Of a DNA stretch of 64,000 nucleotides, positions 21,575-33,386 are shown in pieces. Numbering within the stretch: position 1 is the first letter of the stretch; the number at the start of each line of letters is the position of its first letter. A program made the position numbers and the translations under genes. Origin of the DNA: Gordonia araii NBRC 100433 (GTDB taxonomy: Bacteria; Actinomycetota; Actinomycetes; Mycobacteriales; Mycobacteriaceae); contig NZ_BAEE01000064.1 of the NCBI RefSeq assembly GCF_000241265.1, positions 124,001 through 188,000 on the forward strand, given 5' to 3'. Below the pieces are notes generated by a model, which was not told where the DNA came from, did not search any database, and saw nothing but the letters and a program-made list of their open reading frames with translations.

Positions 21575-22688
21575 TGCTCGTCGGCGCCGGGATCTGGCCC
21601 GGTGCCGCTACCGCATGGTTCGGGATCGCCGGGATCTGACCGGCCTGACCGACTGGCCCGCCGTTGCCGTTGGCCGGGGCGGCCACGACCTGCGGCAGCC
21701 CGACCGTCTGCAGGACGCGGGCGATGACGTCGTCGGCGTCGACCGAGTCGGCCAGGGCGTCGTAGGTGAGCACGAGACGGTGCCGCAGCACGTCCGGCGC
21801 GATCTCGACGATGTCGTTCGGCACGACATAGTCGCGCCCGCGCACGAGGGCCAGCGCCCGGGCTGCGGCGATGATGCCGAGGGTCGCGCGAGGCGAGGCG
21901 CCGTACGCCAGCCAGGAAGCGACTTCGGTCATACCGAGGTCGCCGGGCCGGCGGGTCGCGTTGATCAACCGCACGACGTAGTCGACCAGCGCGTGGTGGA
22001 CGAAGACGTTCGCCGCCGCCTTCTGCAGTCGGATCATGGCCTCGGGGTCGAGTACCTGGGAGGCGGTCGGCGGGACGTTGCCCATCCGGTAGACGATCTC
22101 GCGTTCCTCTTCGACCGACGGGTAGTCGACGGTCACCTTGAACAGGAAGCGGTCGCGCTGGGCCTCCGGGAGCGGGTAGACGCCCTCGTTCTCGATGGGG
22201 TTCTGCGTCGCCATGACCAGGAACGGATCGGGCATCGGATAGGTCACGCCGCCGATCGACACCTGGCGCTCGGCCATTACCTCCAGCAGCGCCGATTGGA
22301 CCTTGGCCGGCGCGCGGTTGATCTCGTCGGCGAGCAGGAAGTTGGCCACGACCGGGCCGAGCTCGGTATCGAACTGTTCCTTGCCCTGACGGTAGATGCG
22401 CGTACCGATGAGGTCGGTGGGCACCAGGTCCGGGGTGAACTGGACGCGGGAGAACGAGCCCCCGACGACGGTCGCGAACGTCTCGACGGCCAGCGTCTTG
22501 GCGACACCGGGAACACCCTCGAGCAGGATGTGGCCGCGGGCGAGCAGGCCGACGAGGATGCGCTCCACGAGCTGGTCCTGGCCGACGATGACTCGCTTGA
22601 CCTCGTAGATGGCCTTCTCGATCAGCTTGACATCGGCCTCGGAGAGCGTGGCCGAAGGTTGCTGGTCGTTGGCGGGCTGCGACGTCAA
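21552..22688 (-). CDS. moxR: MoxR-family AAA+ ATPase
   Basis: A 378-residue AAA+ ATPase. The Walker A GVPGVAKT lies at about residue 58, the Walker B FLLADEINRAPAKVQ at about 118, sensor-1 VMATQNPIENEG follows, and the arginine-finger region is YPLPEAQRDRF. The last 45 residues are Pro/Ala/Asn-rich and probably flexible. The start appears to be TTG at 22688 with AGGAG seven bases upstream, an unusual initiation codon supported by the good site and the absence of a better ATG. MoxR proteins are thought to remodel or load metal cofactors into client proteins together with VWA partners. Equivalent to Rv1479. Confidence 0.93.
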   Translation of the reverse strand: MTSQPANDQQPSATLSEADVKLIEKAIYEVKRVIVGQDQLVERILVGLLARGHILLEGVPGVAKTLAVETFATVVGGSFSRVQFTPDLVPTDLIGTRIYRQGKEQFDTELGPVVANFLLADEINRAPAKVQSALLEVMAERQVSIGGVTYPMPDPFLVMATQNPIENEGVYPLPEAQRDRFLFKVTVDYPSVEEEREIVYRMGNVPPTASQVLDPEAMIRLQKAAANVFVHHALVDYVVRLINATRRPGDLGMTEVASWLAYGASPRATLGIIAAARALALVRGRDYVVPNDIVEIAPDVLRHRLVLTYDALADSVDADDVIARVLQTVGLPQVVAAPANGNGGPVGQAGQIPAIPNHAVAAPGQIPAPTSNVRHAGQ

Positions 22689-22763
22689 AGCCCAACTCCT
22701 GTCGTCGTTGTCCTGTGCCGGGCCGCGAGGGATCGGCGCATGGGTGATGAAACGGTCTGCACC

Positions 22764-22769
22764 AGCCTA
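22764..22769 (-). promoter_or_regulatory. candidate -10 element of the moxR operon
   Basis: The minus strand reads TAGGCT about 75 bases upstream of the moxR TTG, leaving a 5'UTR that carries the AGGAG site. No clear -35 is visible. The rest of the 161-base gap down to the RipA-like stop holds nothing else I can name. Confidence 0.35.
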
Positions 22770-22849
22770 GCCGCGCGAACGGGGTAAGGCGATAACGGCT
22801 GCCCGCGCGTCCATCGGTGGATCGACGGAGCCGGGTTCGCCGGTGCGTC

Positions 22850-24322
22850 TCACCAGAGACGCACGACCATCGGCATCGTCCCGCTCATCCGGACCGGCGA
22901 GACCTTGACGACGTCGCCGGACTGCGGCGCCTCGACCATCTGGTTATTGCCCAGATACAGGGCGACGTGCTGGCTGGCGTTGGCTCCCCAGAAGATCATG
23001 TCGCCGCGCTGCATCTGCGAGATCGGCACCTGCGGACCGGAGGTGTACTGATAGCCCGTGTAGTGCGGCAGGTCGATGCCGATGCCGGCGAAGGCGTAGA
23101 TCATCAGACCCGAGCAGTCGAAGCCGATCTTGTTGTAGTCGCCGTGCGCGTCGGCCACGCCGCCGTCGCGGATGCCCTTCGTCGGGCCGTTGGCGTCGCC
23201 GCCGCCCCACGCGTAGGGCTGGTTCAACTGGGACATCGCCCGGTTGACGACCAGTTCGACGGCTTGCGGGCCCTTAAGACCGGGGCGGACCTGACCGCCG
23301 CCTCCGCCGAAACTGCCCGTGCTGCCGAAGAGTGCCCCGAGCGAGCCCGTCGACAGCCGCGACAACGAGCCGTTGCCGCCCATGCTGGTCAGATCGCTGC
23401 CTCCGAGGCCCAGTTCGTCGAACAGCGCCGAGTGCGGAATCTGCTGGGAGCCGATGACCCCGGCCAAGACCTTCTGCGCGACGTCCGCGGCCAGCTTCGC
23501 CGCGGCGGCGGCCGCTTCCATCGCCGCCTTGCTGTCGACCGCGTCGGTGCGGATGGCACCGATGCCCGGGAGGACGGGCGCCGCGACCCGCTGGTTGATG
23601 CCTCGCAGTGCGTTGAGCTTGTTCTGCGCCTCGGCCCGCTTGGTCAGCAGGGCGAGCCTGCGTTGCTGCTCGGAGCGCATCGCTTCCTGAGCGGTCTTCA
23701 CCGCCGTGATCGCGTCGGTGCGCCGGCTCGCGGCGCTGCGCGCCGCCGATGCCGCCTGGCGCCGCGAGGCCTCGGCCGCCGCGGCACGATTGGCCTTCTG
23801 GTTGCGGGCGATCTTGAGTCGTTCGATGTTCCGGCGCTGCTGGGCGCTCACGCGGTCGAGGACCGCGACCTGGTCGAGGACCTGCTGGGGGTTGTCCGAC
23901 GAGACGTAGTCGCGCATCGAACCGGCTGGTCCGCGCCGGTACGCACGCTCGGCGTAGGCGTCGAACCGCTTCTGCGCCGTAGCGACGCGCCGGTCGGCGT
24001 CCTTGAGCGACTTGCGCGCCCCCAACGCGGCGACGGTGGCGAGCCGCTCGGCGACGATCGAGTTCTGGAAGTCGACCAGCGCACGATTCACCGCTTCGCG
24101 CTTCACGGCGAGGGTGTTGTCGAGGTCGGTCAGGTTCTGGTCGCTGGTGGCCACTTGGTTGACCAGCGACGAGATCTTGGCCGCCTTCTGATCCGTCGGC
24201 GCCGCACCGGCCACTCCGGCGACCAGTGTCGTCAGGGCGACCGCGGCAGTCAGCACACCACCGCGCAGCAGCGCGGTGATCGGATGACCTTTTCGGGTTG
24301 CTCTGGTCTGGGTTCGCCTCAC
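22850..24322 (-). CDS. ripA: secreted peptidoglycan endopeptidase of the RipA type (NlpC/P60)
   Basis: A 490-residue exported cell-wall hydrolase that cuts peptide stems of peptidoglycan during division. A signal peptide ends near AGVAGAAP (about residue 41). Residues 45-260 form a long Ala/Arg/Gln-rich coiled coil, then a Gly/Ser linker. A C-terminal NlpC/P60 domain (about 365-490) has Cys in GFDCSGLMIYAF, His in SQHVALYLG and the third polar residue near NNQMVEAPQ. The GTG at 24322 follows GAGGAGC and starts the R-R-T-Q-T-R basic N-region. It is equivalent to Rv1477 and convergent with nothing; moxR lies downstream in the same direction. Confidence 0.92.
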   Translation of the reverse strand: MRRTQTRATRKGHPITALLRGGVLTAAVALTTLVAGVAGAAPTDQKAAKISSLVNQVATSDQNLTDLDNTLAVKREAVNRALVDFQNSIVAERLATVAALGARKSLKDADRRVATAQKRFDAYAERAYRRGPAGSMRDYVSSDNPQQVLDQVAVLDRVSAQQRRNIERLKIARNQKANRAAAAEASRRQAASAARSAASRRTDAITAVKTAQEAMRSEQQRRLALLTKRAEAQNKLNALRGINQRVAAPVLPGIGAIRTDAVDSKAAMEAAAAAAKLAADVAQKVLAGVIGSQQIPHSALFDELGLGGSDLTSMGGNGSLSRLSTGSLGALFGSTGSFGGGGGQVRPGLKGPQAVELVVNRAMSQLNQPYAWGGGDANGPTKGIRDGGVADAHGDYNKIGFDCSGLMIYAFAGIGIDLPHYTGYQYTSGPQVPISQMQRGDMIFWGANASQHVALYLGNNQMVEAPQSGDVVKVSPVRMSGTMPMVVRLW

Positions 24323-24353
24323 GCCGGTGCTCCTCAAATCCGCGAGGTGGACA

Positions 24354-24468
24354 TCACACGTCACAAGAACCTCACCTGTGACAATTGCACCGTACGTCAC
24401 ATGAGTGAGCGTGGGAAACACCAGAAACTGAATTACAAATATGTGATTACCTGCGGCGATGCTGTGAT
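24354..24468. promoter_or_regulatory. cluster of TGTGA/TCACA boxes upstream of ripA (candidate MtrA region)
   Basis: Six copies of TGTGA or its complement lie in 115 bases: TCACA at 24354, GTCACA at 24360, TGTGAC at 24377, GTCACA at 24396, TGTGAT at 24442 and TGTGAT at 24463. From established work on mycobacteria, the essential response regulator MtrA binds GTCACA-like repeats and ripA is among its targets. That this cluster is the MtrA site is inference. A TGTAAT hexamer on the minus strand at 24432-24437 is a possible -10. Confidence 0.45.
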
Positions 24469-24531
24469 CAGCGCAAAAGCGCCCGAATGCCGGGAGGTCT
24501 CACTTTCGCAACAAGCGATGCGTGTCGACGA

Positions 24532-25170
24532 TCAGTCGTCGGTCGAGGCCTTCTCGCCTGGTCCACCCGCCGTGACCGAGGCGTCGCCATCGTCGGCGGC
24601 GACCGTATCCCCGTCGGCCGAATCCGGGCTGACGACACCCTGCTCATCGGCCGCGGCACCCGCATGAGCGCCGGCCTTTCGCTTGGAAAGGAAGCGGGCG
24701 GCCACGGCGGCCAGCAGGACCGCGAGCGTCAGCACGATCGTGATGACCGACCAGTTCATGTGCGGCGCGGTCAACTGGTCGACCATTTGGCGCGCCGCAC
24801 CGGGCGGATCCGACAGCGTGAGGTTCTGCGCCGCCTCCTCTTGGACCACACGGGCGAACTCCGGGCCGGAGCTGCCGACCGAGTCCGGGCCGAGCACGAT
24901 GACGGTGCCCCCGGTCTTCGGCTGCACCGTCAGTGCGACGTCGCGGTAGTAGGTGAACTTGGGCTGCTTGGAGGTGAGCACCACGATCTTGATGTCGTGC
25001 CCGTCGGCCTTCGCGTCGGCGACGACTTGCTTCAGTGCGGGAACCTGCTCGGCCGGCCCGTGAACGCTCTGGGCCTTGAGATCCGCGACGATGGCGTCGA
25101 CGTCGACGTTGTCGGGCACGCTGGCGCCGTACGGAATCGTCGGGACCGCCGAGGAGGGCTCGGGACTCAT
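24532..25170 (-). CDS. Rv1476-like single-pass membrane protein
   Basis: A 212-residue protein. The N-terminal 125 residues (PYGASVPDNVDVDAIVADLKAQ, KIVVLTSKQPKFTYYRDVALTVQ, GTVIVLGPDSVGSSG) resemble a soluble alpha/beta domain of the type placed outside the membrane. One transmembrane helix follows at about 142-163 (WSVITIVLTLAVLLAAVAARFL), then a basic patch KRK and an acidic, low-complexity tail. It lacks an obvious signal peptide, so topology is uncertain. Its position between acn and ripA matches Rv1476. The ATG at 25170 has AGAAAGG upstream. Function unknown. Confidence 0.8.
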   Translation of the reverse strand: MSPEPSSAVPTIPYGASVPDNVDVDAIVADLKAQSVHGPAEQVPALKQVVADAKADGHDIKIVVLTSKQPKFTYYRDVALTVQPKTGGTVIVLGPDSVGSSGPEFARVVQEEAAQNLTLSDPPGAARQMVDQLTAPHMNWSVITIVLTLAVLLAAVAARFLSKRKAGAHAGAAADEQGVVSPDSADGDTVAADDGDASVTAGGPGEKASTDD

Positions 25171-25265
25171 CGCTTGCGCCTTTCTGACTTCACCTTCTTG
25201 ATTGCGCAAGAGTACGACACAATGGATGGGCGTCGAACGAGCAGCCCGGCGACACCCCGGTGTGG

Positions 25266-25285
25266 TAACAGTACGCCCGTACTGT

Positions 25286-25287
<2 letters not shown>
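25266..25287. promoter_or_regulatory. AcnR operator overlapping the acn promoter
   Basis: A perfect inverted repeat: TAACAGTAC (25266-25274), spacer GCCC, GTACTGTTA (25279-25287). Its core CAGTACGCCCGTACTG fits the Corynebacterium glutamicum AcnR consensus CAGNACnnncGTACTG exactly. The right arm overlaps the -10 TAGACT (25286-25291), so bound AcnR would block RNA polymerase. The repressor gene lies just downstream of acn. Confidence 0.85.
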
Positions 25288-28781
<3,494 letters not shown>

Positions 28782-28782
28782 C

Positions 28783-28881
28783 GCCGACCGTGCCCACAAT
28801 CCCGCCGACCGTGCCCACAATCCCGCCGACCGTGCCCACATTCTCGCCGACCGTGCCCAGAATCTTGCCGACCGTGCCCGG
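28783..28881 (+). repeat. 21-bp tandem repeat, four full copies plus a partial fifth
   Basis: Units start at 28783, 28804, 28825, 28846 and 28867. Each begins GCCGACCGTGCCCA. Copies one and two are identical, copies three and four differ at three to four bases near the 3' end, and the fifth stops after 15 bases. The array fills almost the whole gap between acnR and the acyl-CoA ligase gene. It has no spacers, so it is not a CRISPR array. Confidence 0.9.
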
Positions 28882-28889
28882 CGCAGCGA

Positions 28890-28895
28890 TACGCT
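28890..28895 (+). promoter_or_regulatory. -10 element of the acyl-CoA ligase gene
   Basis: TACGCT ends six bases before the ATG at 28902, directly after the tandem repeat, predicting a leaderless transcript. The repeat therefore occupies the -35 and upstream region. Confidence 0.5.
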
Positions 28896-28901
28896 CGGCG
28901 C

Positions 28902-30446
28902 ATGTTCCCCGGAACCCACGCAGTCCAAACGCCGGATAAGCCGGCGATCATCGCACCGGCGTCGGGACGCCAGGTCACCTATCGAGAACTCGACGAGAAC
29001 TCGACGCGGATCGCCCACTATCTTCACGATGAACTGGGTCTTCGCCCCGGCGACGTCGTTGCGATGGTCACCGACAACGACCTGCGCGCCTTCGACGTCT
29101 ACTGGGCGGCGATCCGCAGCGGTCTCTACATCACCGCGATCAACCATCACCTGACCGCGGCGGAGACCAACTTCATCCTCACCGACTGCGGCGCCAAAGC
29201 ACTCTTCGCCTCGGCCAACGTTGCGGGCGCCGTCGCCGACTCCGACGAGATCGACGCGCTCGCCGCGCCCGGTCGCCGGGTCGCGTGGGCCGGTCCCCTT
29301 CCCGGGTTCGCCGACTACAACGAGGTGCTGGCCGCGTCATCTCCCGATCCGCTTACCGACCAGCCCCGCGGCACGGACATGCTGTACTCGTCGGGCACCA
29401 CCGGACGGCCCAAGGGGATCAAGCCACCGCTTCCCACCGGGCAGGTCGACGAGGTGCCCGACCTGGTCTCGGCGGTCTTCGGTCCCGTGTACGGCTTCGA
29501 TGCCGATACCGTCTACCTCTCCCCCGCACCCGTCTATCACGCCGCTCCGCTGCGCTACTGCGGCATGGTCAACTCCCTGGGCGGGACGACTGTCCTCATG
29601 GATCGCTTCGATGCCGAGACCGCACTGCGTTACATCCAGGAATACCGGATCACACACAGCCAGTGGGTCCCGACGATGTTCGTCCGCATGCTCAAACTTC
29701 CGCCCGAAGCGCGCGCACGCTACGACGTATCCAGCATGAAAGCCGCGATCCACGCGGCCGCCCCCTGCCCGGCGGAGGTCAAGCGGGCGATGATCGACTG
29801 GTGGGGGCCGGTCGTCAACGAGTACTACGCGGCGACCGAGGCAGCGGGAGTCTGCCTCATCGGCGCTCAGGACGCCCTGACCCATCCCGGTTCGGTCGGC
29901 AAAGCGGCGCTGGGCGTCGTCCACATCTGCGACGACGACGGGAACGAGCTTCCCGCCGGGGAGGTCGGCACGATCTATTTCGAACGCGATGAAGTGCCGT
30001 TCACGTATCACAACGACCCGGACAAGACCCGCAAGAGCCAGCACCCGCATCACGAGACGTGGGCGACGACCGGCGATCTCGGCTACGTCGACGAAGAGGG
30101 CTTCGTCTACCTCACCGACCGCTCGGCGTTCATGATCATCTCCGGCGGAGTCAACATCTACCCGCAGGAGTCGGAGAACGTGCTGATCAGTCATCCCGCC
30201 GTGTACGACGTCGCCGTGATCGGCGTCCCCGACGACGAGATGGGCGAGCAGGTAAAGGCCTGCGTACAGCTCTCGGAAGGGTATGTGCCCTCCGAGGAAC
30301 TGGCCGCCGAGCTGATCGACTACGCCAAGGCCTCCCTCGCGGCCTACAAGGCGCCCAGGTCGGTGGACTTCCTCGACGATCTGCCGCGCACGCCCACCGG
30401 AAAGATGGTCAAAGGCGAGCTGCGCAAGCGATACCTACGGAGCTAG
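28902..30446 (+). CDS. AMP-dependent acyl-CoA synthetase/ligase (FadD type)
   Basis: A 514-residue ANL-superfamily enzyme that adenylates a carboxylic acid and transfers it to CoA. The P-loop motif YSSGTTGRPKGI lies at about residues 164-175, the A5 motif NEYYAATEAAG at about 306, the A7 hinge TTGDLGYVDEEGFVYLTDR at about 388 and the C-terminal catalytic lysine in PRTPTGKMVKGELRKRY. Length is normal. The acid cannot be identified, but the lack of an N-terminal extension and the sequence style are close to FadD4-type ligases. The gene is bounded by a tandem repeat upstream and a different repeat immediately after its TAG. Confidence 0.9.
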   Translation: MFPGTHAVQTPDKPAIIAPASGRQVTYRELDENSTRIAHYLHDELGLRPGDVVAMVTDNDLRAFDVYWAAIRSGLYITAINHHLTAAETNFILTDCGAKALFASANVAGAVADSDEIDALAAPGRRVAWAGPLPGFADYNEVLAASSPDPLTDQPRGTDMLYSSGTTGRPKGIKPPLPTGQVDEVPDLVSAVFGPVYGFDADTVYLSPAPVYHAAPLRYCGMVNSLGGTTVLMDRFDAETALRYIQEYRITHSQWVPTMFVRMLKLPPEARARYDVSSMKAAIHAAAPCPAEVKRAMIDWWGPVVNEYYAATEAAGVCLIGAQDALTHPGSVGKAALGVVHICDDDGNELPAGEVGTIYFERDEVPFTYHNDPDKTRKSQHPHHETWATTGDLGYVDEEGFVYLTDRSAFMIISGGVNIYPQESENVLISHPAVYDVAVIGVPDDEMGEQVKACVQLSEGYVPSEELAAELIDYAKASLAAYKAPRSVDFLDDLPRTPTGKMVKGELRKRYLRS

Positions 30447-30505
30447 GTGCCCACTCGACGCAGGTGAAGTGCCCACTCGACGCGGGTGAGGTGCCCACTC
30501 GGCGG
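30447..30505 (+). repeat. 22-bp intergenic repeat element (2.7 units), copy 1
   Basis: Units start at 30447, 30469 and 30491. Each begins GTGCCCACTCG and the first two end in GGTGAA or GGTGAG. The third stops after CGG. The element fills the space between the convergent acyl-CoA ligase and ABC-F genes. A related copy in inverted orientation occurs at 49082-49118, also between convergent genes, with 21 consecutive identical bases at the boundary end. Confidence 0.85.
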
Positions 30506-30507
30506 AA

Positions 30508-32136
30508 TCAGGCTAGTTCGATCAGTTCCTGGTACTCGTCGGACCAGTGGTCCTCGGTGCCGTCGGGCAGCATGATCACGCGCTGGGGATCGAGCGCGGC
30601 GGCCGCGCCCGGGTCGTGGGTGACGAGGACGACCGCGCCGTGATAGCTGCGCAGGGCGTCGAGGACCTGCTCGCGCGAGACGGGATCGAGGTTGTTGGTC
30701 GGCTCGTCGAGCAGCAATACGTTGGCCGCCGACGAGACGAGTCCGGCGAGACTCAATCGCGTCTTCTCACCGCCGGACAGGGTGCCGGCCAGCTGTTCGA
30801 GCTGCGGTCCGCTGAACATGAACGCGCCGAGCAGTCCGCGCAGATCCTGCTCCCCCGCATCGGGCGCGGCATGCCGGATGTTCTCCCACACCGTCGCCTC
30901 GTCGTCGAGAGTGTCGTGCTCCTGGGCGAAGTAGCCGATCTTCAGGCCGTACCCGGGCTCCAACATGCCGGCATCGGGCTTCTCGGCGCCGGCCAGCAGC
31001 TTCAGCAGCGTGGTCTTTCCGGCACCGTTGAGGCCGAGCACGACGACCCGGCTGCCCTTGTCGATGGCGAGGTCGACGCCGGTGAAGATCTCCAGCGAGC
31101 CGTAGGTCTTCGTCAGCCCGGACGCCATCAGCGGCGTCTTCCCGCAGGGCGCGGGCTCGGGGAACCTGATGGTCGCGGTGCGGTCGGCCACGCGCTCTTC
31201 ATCGAGTTCGCTGAGCATGCGGTCAGCGCGTTTGAGCATGTTCTGCGCCGCCGTCGCCTTCGTCGCCTTGGCACCGAGTTTGGCAGCCTGGGTGCGCAGT
31301 GCCGCCGCCTTCTTCTCGGCGTTCGCACGCTCACGGCGCCGGCGCGCCTCATCGGTCGCGCGCGCATCGAGATACTTGTGCCAGCCCATGTTGTAGACGT
31401 CGGCCTCGCCCCGCACGGCATCGAGGAACCACACCTTGTTGACGACGTCGGCCAGCAGCTCGACATCGTGGCTGATCACGATCAGCCCTCCGTCATGGTT
31501 CTGCAGGAAGGAGCGCAACCACGTGATCGAGTCGGCGTCGAGGTGGTTCGTCGGCTCATCGAGCAGCAGCGTCGTCGTCGACTTGCCGCCCTCGTCGGAG
31601 GCCGCGAACAGGATCCGGGCCAGCTCGATACGACGGCGCTGACCACCGGAAAGCGTCGAAAGCTGCTGGGACAACACACGATCCGGCAAGCCGAGGTTGT
31701 GACATATCCGCGCGGCATCGGACTCGGCAACGTATCCGCCGAGCGCGGCGAACCGCTCCTCCAGCTGGCCGTAGCGCCGCACGGCCTTGTCGCGCGCCGC
31801 GTCGTCGACCAACTCGGCCATCAGCAGCTGCTGCTTCTCCATATCGCGCACCAGGGTGTCCAAACCGCGGGCGGAGAGGACCCGGTCCTTGGCAAGCACG
31901 GTCAGATCGCCTTCTTTGGGATCCTGCGGCAGGTAGCCGAGGTCGCCGTTGCGGACGACCGAGCCGGCGTACGGCTCGGTCTCGCCCGCCAGGATTCGCA
32001 GGGTGGTCGTCTTGCCCGCGCCGTTGCGCCCGACGAGTCCGATGCGATCACCGGGGCCGATGCGCAACGCAGCGCCGGGCGCCGACAACAGAGTCCGGGC
32101 GCCCGCGCGGACCTCGAGGTCGGTGGCGGTAATCAT
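30508..32136 (-). CDS. ABC-F family ATPase (ribosome-associated type)
   Basis: A 542-residue protein made of two fused ATP-binding cassettes without membrane helices. Cassette 1 has Walker A GRNGAGKTT, signature LSGGQRRRIELA and Walker B LLLDEPTNHLD. Cassette 2 has GLNGAGKTT, LSGGEKTRLSLA and LLLDEPTNNLD. The linker between them is a charged helical region (EARRRRERANAEKKAAALRTQ) like the P-site tRNA interaction motif. ABC-F proteins act on the ribosome, in translation control or antibiotic protection. It is the Rv1473 positional equivalent. Which role applies here cannot be read from sequence. Confidence 0.93.
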   Translation of the reverse strand: MITATDLEVRAGARTLLSAPGAALRIGPGDRIGLVGRNGAGKTTTLRILAGETEPYAGSVVRNGDLGYLPQDPKEGDLTVLAKDRVLSARGLDTLVRDMEKQQLLMAELVDDAARDKAVRRYGQLEERFAALGGYVAESDAARICHNLGLPDRVLSQQLSTLSGGQRRRIELARILFAASDEGGKSTTTLLLDEPTNHLDADSITWLRSFLQNHDGGLIVISHDVELLADVVNKVWFLDAVRGEADVYNMGWHKYLDARATDEARRRRERANAEKKAAALRTQAAKLGAKATKATAAQNMLKRADRMLSELDEERVADRTATIRFPEPAPCGKTPLMASGLTKTYGSLEIFTGVDLAIDKGSRVVVLGLNGAGKTTLLKLLAGAEKPDAGMLEPGYGLKIGYFAQEHDTLDDEATVWENIRHAAPDAGEQDLRGLLGAFMFSGPQLEQLAGTLSGGEKTRLSLAGLVSSAANVLLLDEPTNNLDPVSREQVLDALRSYHGAVVLVTHDPGAAAALDPQRVIMLPDGTEDHWSDEYQELIELA

Positions 32137-32197
32137 GACGGATCGAGTCTACGGGCCGGGACGGGCGGGTTCGAAATCCTTTCCGGGGTCCTACGGC

Positions 32198-32203
32198 TAG
32201 CGT
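32198..32203 (+). promoter_or_regulatory. -10 element of the flavoprotein-thioredoxin pair
   Basis: TAGCGT ends seven bases before the ATG at 32211, predicting a leaderless transcript. This argues against an in-frame GTG at 32202 that lies inside the hexamer. Confidence 0.45.
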
Positions 32204-32210
32204 GAGTCGC

Positions 32211-33386
32211 ATGGCGAGCCCCGATTCCGACGTCCGGACCGACCTGCTGGTCGTAGGCGCCGGTCCGGCCGGTGCGGCGCTCGCACACCGCGCCGCCGTT
32301 GCCGGGCTCGCTGTGACCCTGGTCGACCGCACGCCCCAACAGCGCTGGTCACAGACGTTCGGCGCCTTCGTCGACGAGCTTCCCGCGTGGCTGAGCATGG
32401 ACTGCCTGGCGACGCGCAGCGACGAGGTCGCCGTCTACACGCCGCGCCGCCGCGTCCTCGACCGCGCATATGCGGTCCTCGACAACTCCGCCCTCCGGCG
32501 CGCGCTGTCGCTCGACGCGGTGACCATCGTCACCGCCGAGGTCCTGCGCGTCGGGCGGTCCGGTGCCGTCCTCGCCGACGGTTCGACGCTGCAAGCACCG
32601 GTGGTGATCGATGCGAGCAGTCGTCGCGGGCATCCCGGGGCACCCCGACAGCGCGCCTACGGCGTCGTGGGTTCGGTCGACGACGCGGAGACCGTGCTCA
32701 TGGACTGGCGGTCGCCGCTGGGCTCCGGCGCGTCCGGCGCCGGGCCGCTCACCTTCGGCTACCGGGTGCCGGTCGACGGCGAACGCCTCCTCGTCGAGGA
32801 GACCTTCCTCGCCGGCGACCCGCCGCCGGTCAACGACCTCGCCGGGCGATGGGAGTTGCGCGGGACCCCGGCCGGGTGGTCGCGCGACGACGCGGCCGAC
32901 GTCGAGATCGTCGACTTCCCGCTCACCGGCCCCACCCTCGACCCGTGGGCGGACGACGGCCCCCTGCGGTTCGGCGCCGCCGGCGGCCTCATGCACCCCG
33001 CGACCGGGTACAGCGTCGCCACGTCGCTGCGATGCGCCGACATCGTCGTCGACGCGATCACGAGCGGCGCGGACCCGCGCGCCGCGCTCTGGCCGTCGCC
33101 GGCGCGGCGGGTCTATCGGTTACGCGAGCTCGGCCTCGGCGTGCTGCTGCGTCTCGGACCGACGGCCACCGTCGAGTTCTTCGACGCCTTCTTCGGCCTC
33201 GATCCCGACCTCCAGTACGCCTACCTCAGTTCGCGCGACGACCTTCCCGGCGTTTCGGCGGCCATGCGCGGCACGTTCTCCGCCCTGGGCTGGCCCGGCC
33301 GTCGACGACTCGCGTCGACGTCACTGGCGGCGGCGATGGAACAGATCCGCGACTCCCGACGTTGGACTCGGCATGGCAACCACTGA
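32211..33386 (+). CDS. lycopene-cyclase-like FAD-dependent protein (CrtL family)
   Basis: A 391-residue Rossmann flavoprotein. The dinucleotide loop LLVVGAGPAGAALAHRAA is at residues 12-29 and an acidic Asp ends the second strand (VTLVDRTP). The pattern QRWSQTFGAFVDELP, AYGVVG and MDWRSP and the late GAAGGLMHPATGYSVATSLR region match plant/actinobacterial lycopene beta-cyclases, which close the ionone rings of carotenoids. Other carotenoid genes are absent from the window, so the substrate is inferred from family only. Its 3' end overlaps thioredoxin by 14 bases, an operon shared with a redox protein. Confidence 0.8.
   Translation: MASPDSDVRTDLLVVGAGPAGAALAHRAAVAGLAVTLVDRTPQQRWSQTFGAFVDELPAWLSMDCLATRSDEVAVYTPRRRVLDRAYAVLDNSALRRALSLDAVTIVTAEVLRVGRSGAVLADGSTLQAPVVIDASSRRGHPGAPRQRAYGVVGSVDDAETVLMDWRSPLGSGASGAGPLTFGYRVPVDGERLLVEETFLAGDPPPVNDLAGRWELRGTPAGWSRDDAADVEIVDFPLTGPTLDPWADDGPLRFGAAGGLMHPATGYSVATSLRCADIVVDAITSGADPRAALWPSPARRVYRLRELGLGVLLRLGPTATVEFFDAFFGLDPDLQYAYLSSRDDLPGVSAAMRGTFSALGWPGRRRLASTSLAAAMEQIRDSRRWTRHGNH

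Noticed and set aside
24323..24531. c-di-AMP (ydaO) riboswitch before the RipA-like gene
   Set aside because: Such riboswitches precede some actinobacterial cell-wall hydrolase genes, but the conserved GGG/CGGGG-AACCC-type core is not visible. The TGTGA boxes explain the region better.
28783..28881. CRISPR array
   Set aside because: The units are directly adjacent, with no spacers, and no cas genes occur in the window.
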